The position numbers were made by a program, and so were the translations under genes. Shown here piece after piece: positions 57,086 through 64,000 of a DNA stretch of 64,000 nucleotides (the stretch's first letter is position 1; every line of letters starts with the position of its first letter). The notes below the pieces were generated by a model. That model was given only the letters and a program-made list of their open reading frames with translations. It made no database searches and had not been told where the DNA came from. The DNA comes from Halalkalibacter oceani (lineage in GTDB: Bacteria; Bacillota; Bacilli; Bacillales; Bacillaceae_D): the NCBI RefSeq assembly GCF_023715705.1, contig NZ_JAMBOS010000013.1:32592-96591 (forward strand), given 5' to 3'.

Positions 57086-57450
57086 TCCTCGAATATCTTA
57101 TAAAACCCAATCTGTGATGCATTATTGACAATACCATTCTTCCCTATTTCGGGTAGGTCAGCCTTCAGGTTCATGCCCAGCTGCAAATAGGACTGCGCTG
57201 TTCCGGCAATAAATGAATTTTGCTCGGAAAGCTGTTCCAACTGGCCCGGGGCAATCGCCTGATTTGCGCCGATTTCCTCATACATTTGCTGATTTATGAC
57301 GAGATAATAGCTGAGCCAGGAAAGGTCGTTGGCAAGCTGCTCTGAAAGAAACGATTCATAGGCTGCTTTTTCCTCAAAGCTTTTCAAGACGTACACGCCT
57401 GCCACCAGCACTAAAACCGTAATCACTACATACAGTAGCCACCTTTTCAA
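57055..57450 (-). CDS. Single-pass membrane protein of unknown function
   Basis: This 131-residue protein has one N-terminal hydrophobic helix (about 3-22), then an extracytoplasmic helical region. TTG 57450 follows GGAGGGCG. The last ten or so residues (VRRLRTLHG) are encoded by the repeat element R2, so the native C-terminus may have been replaced. It follows the frameshifted membrane-protein gene after 21 bp and probably formed an operon with it. Confidence 0.6.
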   Translation of the reverse strand: MKRWLLYVVITVLVLVAGVYVLKSFEEKAAYESFLSEQLANDLSWLSYYLVINQQMYEEIGANQAIAPGQLEQLSEQNSFIAGTAQSYLQLGMNLKADLPEIGKNGIVNNASQIGFYKIFEEVRRLRTLHG

Positions 57451-57471
57451 TAAATCGCCCTCCTCTCCCTT

Positions 57472-57784
57472 CTACGTCTCGCCATAATATTCAGCAATAT
57501 AGAAAAAGCCGATTTGGCGGACAAGAAAATTCCTCAATTCACCTTGTGTTGCTTTTTCAACTGGCGGCTCCGTTAATGTATAAGCTCTGGCATTGATCGA
57601 CGAAAAAAAAATCATGATCGACGCGATTATGGTAGTCATCATCGACAATTCCTGACGCGAGAGCGGCCTTCGGGTAGCCAAGCATAAACACATGCGTCCG
57701 CAAAGCAAGCCCCGGCGTAGCATGTAACAGGACGATAAGAGCGACCAGCACAATGATAAAAAACAGCGGCTTTTTCTTTTTCAA
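57472..57784 (-). pseudogene. Small secreted/membrane protein gene with frameshift in a 9-T tract
   Basis: The first frame starts at TTG 57784 after GGAGGAG with a hydrophobic leader (PLFFIIVLVALIVLLHATPG) and LRTHVFMLGYPKAA. At nine consecutive A on the plus strand (57603-57611) the frame runs into an early stop. The other frame continues INARAYTLTEPPVEKATQG and FYIAEYYGET. Eight instead of nine bases restores one frame of about 103 codons. The break may be a true mutation, slippage at the run, or a sequencing error. Function unknown. Confidence 0.75.
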
Positions 57785-57874
57785 GTAACGCTCCTCCTAC
57801 TCCACTCTTTTCTCCATCTTACCAAAATTGGTACAATAAAGGAGCACTCTTGCTAGAAAAAAGGAGCGAACGCC

Positions 57875-58657
57875 ATGATTGATGCCCATATTCACCTGGA
57901 CGACTATCCATTACAAACGCTGACGGAGCAGATTGAGCGCTGGCAGCAGGCGGGAATAACCGGTGTGATTGCCGTTGCCAAAAATCTGGCTTCCTCTTAT
58001 CAGACGCTGACACTGCAGCAGCGCTTCCCCGATTTTGTCCACGCCTGCATTGGCTTCCATCCTGAATTTCCGCTGCCCGGTGCCCGTGATTTTGCGGAGT
58101 GGCGAAGACTGCTGCAAACAGAGCGTTCCCAGATCACGGCAATCGGAGAAATCGGCCTCCCGCATTATGAACTGGCGAATTTGCCGGACCAGCTTGAAGA
58201 CCATCTTACCTTTGTCGGACAGGTATTGGATGATGCGGTCACGCACGAACTACCTGTTGCCCTCCATGCTGTTCATGATAAGGCTGCGCCCATGCTCCAA
58301 CTGCTGCAGGCGAAGGGCATCACCAATGCGCATTTTCACTGGCTGAAGGCTCCGCCAGCTGTCGTCCGTCAAATAGCCGCTGCCGGCTACTACATTTCAC
58401 TGACCCCGGAAGTCTGCTACCGCCAGCGTGACCAGCAACTGGCCCGCCTCGTGCCAGCCCGGCAACTACTGATCGAAACAGACGGCCCGTGGCGCTATGA
58501 CGGTCCCTTTTACGGTCAGGAGACGACACCGCTTTTGCTTCAGTCTGTCATCCAGCAGCTCGCCGCCCTTTTTGACACAACAGAAAGCACCATCCGCTCA
58601 CAAACCGTCCACAATACGCAAAGCTGCTACCAGCTTAAGTCATGCTTCACCTCATAA
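57875..58657 (+). CDS. TatD-family metal-dependent hydrolase
   Basis: This 260-residue TIM-barrel protein has the metal motif DAHIHLD at its start, IGEIGLPHYE in the middle, histidines in VALHAVHDKAA and HFHWLKAP, and the final Asp in LIETDGPWRY. TatD-like proteins are DNases or related hydrolases. The middle motif departs from the usual GEIGLDYY, so activity on DNA is not certain. ATG 57875 follows AAAGGAGCG. Its 3' end overlaps the converging gene by 11 bp. Confidence 0.85.
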   Translation: MIDAHIHLDDYPLQTLTEQIERWQQAGITGVIAVAKNLASSYQTLTLQQRFPDFVHACIGFHPEFPLPGARDFAEWRRLLQTERSQITAIGEIGLPHYELANLPDQLEDHLTFVGQVLDDAVTHELPVALHAVHDKAAPMLQLLQAKGITNAHFHWLKAPPAVVRQIAAAGYYISLTPEVCYRQRDQQLARLVPARQLLIETDGPWRYDGPFYGQETTPLLLQSVIQQLAALFDTTESTIRSQTVHNTQSCYQLKSCFTS

Positions 58658-59267
58658 GCTGCTCAAGCTCTTCCTTTGTGTATTCGCCGATAATCCCCGG
58701 CTTTGTGAGTAAATAGTTCATAATGTCAGCATGGCGCAGCCCGTCAATGGTCTTCAATCCTTCGATGATCATTGAGACGTATGGCACAGAAGGCTTCGTG
58801 AACGCGACGTCCAGCCCCCAGTCAGCCGTAAACGTGAAAACCGGAATGCCGTCATGCTGTCCAAGATGAATAATCGTTCCATACCATGATTCCCGCACTT
58901 TTTGATAGCGCCCGTTAATGATCTCATCAAAGTTCAGCTCCAGTTCAACGCCGTTATTCTCCTGTTTGACAACATCATGAAATTGTTCTGCTGTAATCAA
59001 ATAGCGTTTGCTGAACGTCTGGGCATCCTCCTCCTCATCCAAGCCGATAAAGGCCACTCCCTGCTTCTGCCACCGGCCTGAACGTTTGGCGAAGTAAAGC
59101 GGATAATGAATGATATCGGTCTCTTCCTTAAGAGGAGGGGTCTTGTCCCGGCAGCCAACTTCCGTCTTCTCAGATCCCTTCGGCCTGCCTCCCTCGATGT
59201 AGCACATAAAACGTTCCCTGTTCAAGTTCGAGCCATAGCTCGCATACCAGATATATGTTTCTTTCAT
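58647..59267 (-). CDS. Gamma-glutamylcyclotransferase-like (GGCT) protein
   Basis: This 206-residue protein begins with the GGCT-fold signature YIWYASYGSNLNRERF, followed by a region with GGRPKGSEKTEVG and FAKRSGRWQKQGVAFIGLD. Other family members act on gamma-glutamyl-amine or peptide substrates. ATG 59267 has AAAGGAGC upstream, adjoining the repeat element R3. The product is cytoplasmic. Specific substrate unknown. Confidence 0.75.
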   Translation of the reverse strand: MKETYIWYASYGSNLNRERFMCYIEGGRPKGSEKTEVGCRDKTPPLKEETDIIHYPLYFAKRSGRWQKQGVAFIGLDEEEDAQTFSKRYLITAEQFHDVVKQENNGVELELNFDEIINGRYQKVRESWYGTIIHLGQHDGIPVFTFTADWGLDVAFTKPSVPYVSMIIEGLKTIDGLRHADIMNYLLTKPGIIGEYTKEELEQLMR

Positions 59268-59289
59268 AGTAAGTACATGCTCCTTTCTT

Positions 59290-59402
59290 TAAGAAAACCG
59301 CATAGCGGCTTTTCTTAGAAGCACTGTGCGGAGCCGTTACAACGATCTTTGTTCTCGATGAAAGCGGGGTTCTTTCAGCGAGAACGTAACGTGCAGAGCC
59401 AG
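59290..59402. repeat. Nested palindromic element (copy R3)
   Basis: It reads AAGAAAACCGCATAGCGGC, GTGCGGAGCCGTTAC, stem GTTCTCGATGAAAG/CTTTCAGCGAGAAC with a CGGGGTT loop, then GTAACGTGCAGAGCC. It matches R2 closely outside the stem. In both cases the element lies just upstream of a leftward gene. Confidence 0.8.
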
Positions 59403-59438
59403 TGCCCCTCCTTGTCATTCCCCTAGATCATTGAACAA

Positions 59439-59477
59439 AGGGTGTACCAAAAAATTACTTTTCTTTTGGTACACCCT
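59439..59477. terminator. Hairpin terminator
   Basis: AGGGTGTACCAAAA pairs perfectly with TTTTGGTACACCCT around an 11-nt loop containing TTTT. Confidence 0.65.
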
Positions 59478-59678
59478 AAAACGGCCAATAGATCTGTGCT
59501 TATGCTTCCAACTCATCTATACTTCCCCCAGTGTCGCATTCACCCCGACATTTTCCATACTGGCATTGTCCTTTCATGCTCTTCTAATTCTGGAACTTCT
59601 GTTTGAAGTGAGGTAATCTTTTCTATCTTAAAGGATACCATTTGATCAATCCAATTCCATACATTAAAGCAGATAAAA

Positions 59679-59709
59679 ATGCCTCGTCTCTGATTTCGAG
59701 ACGAGGCAT
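59679..59709 (-). terminator. Terminator of the symporter gene
   Basis: On the minus strand ATGCCTCGTCTC pairs with GAGACGAGGCAT and is followed by TTTTT. Confidence 0.85.
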
Positions 59710-59738
59710 GACTGTAAATCACATATGGCATTTCGCCT

Positions 59739-61184
59739 TTATTCGTTTTTCTCCTTCTGTTGATCATCCCAGCTTTCCAGATTAGAGACACCTTGAATGC
59801 TGTCGCGGTAGAAAACAGGGTCAATCCCGTTGCGAGCCTGGTCCTGGAAGTGCTTCAGCGCCTTGAAGGCGATCGGCGCGAGCAGAGCGACAGCGATTAA
59901 ATTGACAACAGCCATCGAGCCCATAAAGAGGTCGGCCATCGACCAGATGATCTCCAATTCACTAGTCGCCCCGACGATAATCATCGCCAGAAAGGCGAGA
60001 CGAAATAACAGTAGATACACCGGCTTTTCAGTTATAAATTCAATATTGGCCTGCCCGTAATAATAGTTTCCAAGCAGAGAGCTGAAAGCGAAGAAAAAGA
60101 TGGCCACTGTCACAAATATCGTCGACCATTCGCCAATATGAACAGCCAATGCGGTTTGCGTCAATTGTATCCCTTCCATTTCCCCAACTGTATACACATC
60201 TGTCAGCAAAATAATAAAGGCCGTCGCACTGCAAATTACGATCGTATCGATCAACACACTTAATGACTGAATCAGTCCCTGCTTGACTGGATGACTGACG
60301 TAGACCGTCGCAGCAGCATTCGGCGCGCTCCCCATTCCCGCTTCATTGGAAAACAGGCCCCGTTGAACGCCATTCATAATCGCCGCCCCAATTCCACCGC
60401 CGATCATTTCCTCCAGGCCGAAAGCATGAGAAAAAATCATCGCAAACACAGCCGGTACTTGAGATATGTTCATAAAAGTAATGATTAAAGCCGCAATCAC
60501 ATATGTAATAGCAAAGATTGGTACAATCACTTCAGCGACAACCGCAATCCGGCGCACACCGCCAAAAATGATAAAAGCCATCAATACGGCAATTACGACG
60601 CCAATAACAGCCGGATTTACATCATAGGCTCCAGCAAAAGCATCGGAAATCGTATGCGTCTGCACCCCGTTGAAAATCAGTCCAAAACAGAGAATCATCA
60701 AAATTGCAAAAAGAATCCCCATCCCCCGCGAGCGAAGTCCTTTTTCCATATAATAGGCCGGTCCGCCGCGAAAGCCATCCTTATCTCTTACTTTATACAT
60801 TTGCGCCAGTGTACTTTCGACAAATCCGGTCGCCGCCCCAATCAAGGCAACGATCCACATCCAAAATATCGCTCCAGGTCCGCCAACCGAGATCGCGATC
60901 GCCACCCCGGCCAAATTTCCTGTACCGACGCGCGCCGCCGTACTGATCGCAAACGCCTGAAACGGGGTCGTCCCTTTTCTCTGCTTAAATGCTGTCCGAT
61001 CCGTTCCTGCAATCAGTTCACGAATCATCGTCGGCAGCAAACGAAACTGAACAAAATTCATTCGTATCGTCAAATAAAGCCCCAAAAGCAAAAGAAAGCC
61101 TACGAGCACATATGTCCAAAGAATGTCATTACCTATGCCTATCCATTCAGCCAGCCACGTATCGGTTGAAAACCACTCGTCCAT
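59739..61184 (-). CDS. Sodium:alanine/glycine symporter (AGCS family)
   Basis: This 481-residue Na+-coupled amino acid symporter has about ten hydrophobic helices and the AGCS signatures QAFAISTAARVGTGNLAGVA and GLFSNEAGMGSAPNAAATV. It takes up alanine, glycine or glutamine. ATG 61184 is preceded by AAAGGATGAGG; an in-frame TTG at 61205 is less likely. It is monocistronic with its own terminator. Confidence 0.94.
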   Translation of the reverse strand: MDEWFSTDTWLAEWIGIGNDILWTYVLVGFLLLLGLYLTIRMNFVQFRLLPTMIRELIAGTDRTAFKQRKGTTPFQAFAISTAARVGTGNLAGVAIAISVGGPGAIFWMWIVALIGAATGFVESTLAQMYKVRDKDGFRGGPAYYMEKGLRSRGMGILFAILMILCFGLIFNGVQTHTISDAFAGAYDVNPAVIGVVIAVLMAFIIFGGVRRIAVVAEVIVPIFAITYVIAALIITFMNISQVPAVFAMIFSHAFGLEEMIGGGIGAAIMNGVQRGLFSNEAGMGSAPNAAATVYVSHPVKQGLIQSLSVLIDTIVICSATAFIILLTDVYTVGEMEGIQLTQTALAVHIGEWSTIFVTVAIFFFAFSSLLGNYYYGQANIEFITEKPVYLLLFRLAFLAMIIVGATSELEIIWSMADLFMGSMAVVNLIAVALLAPIAFKALKHFQDQARNGIDPVFYRDSIQGVSNLESWDDQQKEKNE

Positions 61185-61273
61185 CCCCTCATCCTTTCCA
61201 TTCAACGTAAAAAACCCATTTTATTTTTTCCCGCTTTCTCTACTCACTAAACCATTTTATTTCCAAAAGAAAA

Positions 61274-61303
61274 AGTTATCCCAAAAAGGTTTTCGGGATA
61301 ACT
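61274..61303. terminator. Short hairpin between symporter and dioxygenase genes
   Basis: AGTTATCCC pairs with GGGATAACT around an A/T-rich loop containing AAAAAGG. It lies downstream of the leftward dioxygenase gene and probably terminates it. Confidence 0.55.
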
Positions 61304-61402
61304 CGGATCGGCGATCTGGACCGCCTATTCTTACGATTTTCAGAAAGTCCTTCAGACCGGCTGTTTTACTTCCATAGACTGGACAGAAATTTTTCCACTT
61401 CC

Positions 61403-62380
61403 TTATTCCTTCACAAATTCCTTTGTACTGCGTACCGTATCAATCGGCCGGACGATGCTTTCAATTTGCTCACGTTTTCCTTCCAAAAACGGCGGAAGGG
61501 AAAGCTTTTCTCCCAACGTCTCATATGGCTCATCGCCCATAAAGCCCGGGCCGTCCGTCGCCAGCTCAAATAAGATTTGCGGCGCAACCCGCGTATACAT
61601 CGATTCAAAGAAGAACCGGTCGACATAGCCTGATGTTTGCAGACCAAAGCGGGGCAGTCTGTTAATCCATTCCTCCAGCACACTTCGGTCCTCGACCCGG
61701 AATGCGACATGGTGAACCGTACCGAAGCCTTGACGAGCCTGAGGAAGCACCGTGTTATGCTCGACGATGATTTGCGCCCCGTTTCCGCCTTCCCCTGCTT
61801 CAAACAAGTGGAAAGAACCTTCCTCAGCAATCTCCTTAAACAGCATCACCTTCTCTAGCAGCTCCTTAAAAGCATCAAAGTTTGCGATTCTGATGAAGAT
61901 CGGACCCAGACCTGTAATCGCATACTCCAGCGGAACCGGTCCCTTTTGCCAAGGCGTACCGGATGCTACACCGGAGTCGTTTTCATCTGAAATAAGCTGA
62001 TAATGCTGATCATCAAAATCAACAAATGACAGCGTCTTTTTACCAAATTGCTCCTTAATTCCCGTATGCTCCACTTCCAGCCGATCAAAACGCTTTACCC
62101 AATAATCAAGCGCCGCGTCGCTCGGAACACGGAATGATGTTTTTGAAATCTCATTCGTTCCATGAGAACCTTTTGGAATTCCCGGAAAATCAAAGAATGT
62201 CATATCCGTTCCCGGACTTCCTGTATCATCGGCAAAAAACAGGTGATATGTTCGAATATCATCCTGGTTGACGGTTTTCTTTACGAGGCGCATGCCAAGC
62301 ACGTACGTAAAAAACTGATAATTCTCTTCCGCGCTGCTCGTAATTGCTGTAACGTGATGCACCCCTTTTAGCTCGTTCAT
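61403..62380 (-). CDS. Ring-cleaving dioxygenase of the MhqO/YkcA-type glyoxalase family
   Basis: This 325-residue vicinal-oxygen-chelate enzyme has two glyoxalase-like modules. Putative metal ligands lie in GVHHVTAIT, TVHHVAFRV and the Glu of QILFELATDGPGF. Relatives in Bacillus (MhqO, MhqE, YkcA) handle hydroquinones and catechols and are controlled by MhqR. ATG 62380 is supported by GGAGGTAAT. A dyad resembling the MhqR site is 21 bp upstream, which supports quinone-responsive expression. Confidence 0.9.
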   Translation of the reverse strand: MNELKGVHHVTAITSSAEENYQFFTYVLGMRLVKKTVNQDDIRTYHLFFADDTGSPGTDMTFFDFPGIPKGSHGTNEISKTSFRVPSDAALDYWVKRFDRLEVEHTGIKEQFGKKTLSFVDFDDQHYQLISDENDSGVASGTPWQKGPVPLEYAITGLGPIFIRIANFDAFKELLEKVMLFKEIAEEGSFHLFEAGEGGNGAQIIVEHNTVLPQARQGFGTVHHVAFRVEDRSVLEEWINRLPRFGLQTSGYVDRFFFESMYTRVAPQILFELATDGPGFMGDEPYETLGEKLSLPPFLEGKREQIESIVRPIDTVRSTKEFVKE

Positions 62381-62401
62381 CTCTATTACCTCCATGTCAT
62401 T

Positions 62402-62419
62402 TATCTCGAATTTGAAATA
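62402..62419. promoter_or_regulatory. Candidate MhqR-type operator
   Basis: TATCTCGAATTTGAAATA is an imperfect dyad close to the TATCTCGAATTCGAGATA pattern known for MhqR in B. subtilis. It is placed directly upstream of the dioxygenase. No mhqR gene is in the window. Confidence 0.6.
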
Positions 62420-62484
62420 ATTATACTGCTTTTGTTTTTTTCTGTCAACCTGAAGGAACAAGAACGAGGATCTGCACTTGATTT

Positions 62485-62552
62485 TAAATGAGCAAAGAAG
62501 CGGGGGCTTCCTGTTCGCTTTGTACAGGACGAAACCTCCGCCTCATTTGAAG
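62485..62552 (-). terminator. Long imperfect hairpin terminating the sigma/anti-sigma operon
   Basis: The arms ATGAG..AAGCGG..CTTCCTGT and ACAGGACGAA..CCGCCTCAT pair with several bulges. On the minus strand it follows the anti-sigma stop, with a TTTAAAAT tail. Confidence 0.6.
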
Positions 62553-63236
62553 CTAATAACCAACCTGCAAGGTGTGAACATGATCCAGCGTGGCCCTAAC
62601 CTGATCATACTCAGCCTGCAACTCAGCCGGAATCTGCTCCCGCCCGATTCCCTCACTTGTATTAATGCCACTTTTCGCCATAATCGTCTGGTGCTTCATC
62701 ACCGCCTCAATATAGGCATCCATTTCTGCCTCTGTCAGCAATGATTCCAGTACAGGAAGGCCGTTCAGACGGTCAAAATAAGGCTGTGCTGCTAATAAAG
62801 TCGCTTTTTCTTCTACATATAGATCAGCTGGCAGCTCGTCGTAATTGATGTTTCCATAGGGATCGCCATACTCCATCTTTGCGGCGACAATCGAACGCGC
62901 CAGCTCTTTAAATGTTTCATATTCTTCCTGACCGAGTACACCCTTGGCCTGCGCCAACTTGGCATCAATCAGCAAGTAGCTTTCCATTGTAAATCCGGCG
63001 ATATGCTTTTGGACGTTTGCGAATGAGCCGTAAACATCGTCGGCGAGAAAGATCTGATAGGCGAACGCGCTAGTCGGCAAAATTATGATCGCCGCCAGCA
63101 GCAAACTGGCAACACGCTTTGGAAACTTCCGACTTACTCCCGCCCGGCGCAGTACTTTCTCTTTCAACTCCGCCGGCGCTTCCACTCCCTCTGCCTTTGT
63201 CTTCAGGACGTGCCGGATACGCTCTTCTGTATTCAT
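62553..63236 (-). CDS. Putative anti-sigma factor, single-pass membrane protein
   Basis: This 227-residue protein has a cytoplasmic N-terminus (MNTEERIRHVLKTKAEG), one hydrophobic helix (about 42-60) and an extracytoplasmic helical domain. Its start overlaps the sigma-factor stop by 4 nt, the standard arrangement for an ECF sigma and its membrane anti-sigma. The external domain resembles DUF3600-type anti-sigma factors of bacilli, though I cannot verify this. The signal sensed is unknown. Confidence 0.8.
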   Translation of the reverse strand: MNTEERIRHVLKTKAEGVEAPAELKEKVLRRAGVSRKFPKRVASLLLAAIIILPTSAFAYQIFLADDVYGSFANVQKHIAGFTMESYLLIDAKLAQAKGVLGQEEYETFKELARSIVAAKMEYGDPYGNINYDELPADLYVEEKATLLAAQPYFDRLNGLPVLESLLTEAEMDAYIEAVMKHQTIMAKSGINTSEGIGREQIPAELQAEYDQVRATLDHVHTLQVGY

Positions 63237-63814
63237 TGAACATTCCTCACTCTCTCAACATCGTTTTGTCTGATCTCTTCTTTTTGCCGCAGCTTTTTCA
63301 ATGCTGCATGAACCCGGGATTTCACCGTACCGATTGGGATATCGAGAATGCCGGCAACATCCTCCTGAGAATAATCGTTTAAATAGTGGAGGATTACAAC
63401 CTGCTTCAGCTTAAATGGTAGCTGTTCAATCGAACGAAATAAATCATCGTTAGCCAGCCTCTCATCCGCCTGATGAAACAGAAAATGTTCATTACCTATT
63501 GCCTGTTCCTCTGCCCGCTTTATCGTCCGCAGCCTCATCCATTTTTTGCGGCGGTATGCGTGAACCTTCTTAATCGCAATCCCAAGCAGCCACGGCTTGA
63601 ACGGCCGCTCTATCTCAAATTTGTCCAATGCTTTAAAAGCCTGAATAAAGCTATCCTGTACAATATCATCGACATCCGCTTTATTGTCTGCCAGGAAATG
63701 AACGTTTTTATACACATCTTGGACAGTGCGCTCATACAAATCACTGTATGCCTCCTGCCTTCCCATTCGGATTTGGCCGATCAATATCGCCAACTGCTGC
63801 TGCTCGTCATCCAA
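63233..63814 (-). CDS. ECF-type RNA polymerase sigma factor
   Basis: This 193-residue sigma-70 family protein has region 2 (DLYERTVQDVYKNVHFL; DDIVQDSFIQAFKAL; RPFKPWLLGIAIKKVHAYRR) and region 4 (FRSIEQLPFKLKQVVILHYL; GILDIPIGTVKSRVHAALKK). The TTG start at 63814 follows AAAGGAGGGG. It is co-transcribed and translationally coupled with the anti-sigma gene. Target promoters cannot be named. Confidence 0.93.
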   Translation of the reverse strand: MDDEQQQLAILIGQIRMGRQEAYSDLYERTVQDVYKNVHFLADNKADVDDIVQDSFIQAFKALDKFEIERPFKPWLLGIAIKKVHAYRRKKWMRLRTIKRAEEQAIGNEHFLFHQADERLANDDLFRSIEQLPFKLKQVVILHYLNDYSQEDVAGILDIPIGTVKSRVHAALKKLRQKEEIRQNDVERVRNVQ

Positions 63815-63960
63815 GGCTCTCCCCTCCTTTTTCTTTTGTCATTTCATATTGGTTAGAACGGGTCGATTTCGTTCGTTTTTTTTCTTAGACGGAATAAACA
63901 ACACCAATCGCAAAAGTGCGTTATAATAGACGTATAAACTATATTGGTTGGTGTTTATTT
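63815..63960. promoter_or_regulatory. Divergent promoter region at the right edge
   Basis: A rightward TATAAT lies at 63922-63927. It is bracketed by AATAAACAACACCAAT on the left and ATTGGTTGGTGTTTATT on the right, an imperfect inverted repeat, and ATATTGGTT also occurs near 63847. This looks like an operator region for the gene starting at 63961. Confidence 0.5.
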
Positions 63961-64000
63961 ATGCGTACAAAGAATAGATTAAATCCGGATGAGTCTCAGT
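63961..64000 (+). CDS. Start of an unidentified gene running off the right edge
   Basis: ATG 63961 opens a frame beginning MRTKNRLNPDESQ that is still open at the window end. It is positioned behind a good -10 box and an inverted repeat that would suit an autoregulated gene, perhaps a TetR-type regulator. There is no strong ribosome site. Too little is visible for a product call. Confidence 0.4.
   Translation, partial: MRTKNRLNPDESQ

Larger units (their letters stand above)
59403..59738. other. Intergenic region with two hairpins and a possible gene fragment
   Basis: The hairpin AGGGTGTACCAAAA/TTTTGGTACACCCT lies at 59439-59477. On the minus strand 59540-59641 reads a 33-codon frame (MVSFKIEKITSLQTEVPELE onward, ending KMSG) of protein-like composition without a ribosome site; it may be a remnant. 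The symporter terminator is at 59679-59709. Nothing else seen. Confidence 0.4.

Noticed and set aside
60654..61169. Long rightward frame antisense to the sodium:alanine symporter
   Set aside because: It mirrors a well-supported transporter gene, is rich in Arg/Ser/His/Pro and has no start signals.

Overview
The window looks like chromosome of an aerobic, endospore-forming member of the Bacillaceae, probably from the salt- or alkali-tolerant side of the family. This is inferred from gene content, not from a marker gene. It carries a gerA-type germinant receptor operon with a sigma-G-like promoter, spo0M, the spore-coat transglutaminase tgl, a KinB-like kinase, hemAT, the opuA glycine-betaine importer, ctaG, a RocR/sigma-54 arginine regulon and a manganese-type pyrophosphatase. 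I saw no rRNA or tRNA genes, CRISPR array, prophage or complete insertion sequence.

Layout. 1-2.2 kb: cadC-cadA metal efflux, with cadA frameshifted and running off the left edge. 2.4-10 kb: ppaC, hemAT, a FadR-type regulator/dehydrogenase/hydrolase operon, a DsbA-like and spermidine-synthase-like pair, and a TauE-type permease. 10.1-14.2 kb: ger operon in order A-C-D-B. 14.3-15.2 kb: a gene-free, hairpin-rich stretch that looks like a minus-strand structured RNA. 15.3-19.8 kb: a divergent two-component system in which both genes carry a premature stop. 19.9-28.3 kb: rhodanese, lipoprotein, spo0M, tgl, a ThDP enzyme, a KinB-like kinase and a GbsR-like regulator. 28.4-31.7 kb: opuA operon behind a 36-bp perfect palindrome. 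31.7-42 kb: MATE pump, then arginine/proline catabolism (rocD-rocA-putB, rocR, rocF) with two near-consensus sigma-54 promoters. 42.2-46 kb: M20 amidohydrolase, YfcC-type carrier and LysR. 46-50 kb: ctaG/DUF2243, then a GNAT, MarR and flavoprotein group with paired cysteines. 50.2-54.4 kb: a 52-residue protein, gdhA with a GltC-like regulator and a GltC box, manganese catalase, Toprim protein. 54.5-56.5 kb: an ABC-F ribosome-protection gene behind a four-element attenuator. 56.6-64 kb: small membrane proteins, TatD, GGCT-like protein, AGCS symporter, ring-cleaving dioxygenase, and an ECF sigma/anti-sigma pair.

How it fits together. Arginine (RocF, RocD), ornithine and proline (PutB) converge on pyrroline-5-carboxylate and, through RocA, on glutamate. 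Glutamate is also made from ammonium and 2-oxoglutarate by GdhA, here apparently under a GltC-like activator. OpuA brings in compatible solutes. Metal and antibiotic defence is represented by cadCA, the MarR/flavoprotein group and the attenuated ABC-F gene.

Five genes are disrupted (cadA, the kinase, the response regulator, one GNAT and a small membrane protein). This is either gene decay or, for the three indels, possible assembly error. Two families of hairpin elements recur between genes: terminator hairpins with a shared CCAAAAGGTTG-like core, and a longer nested palindrome present at least five times.
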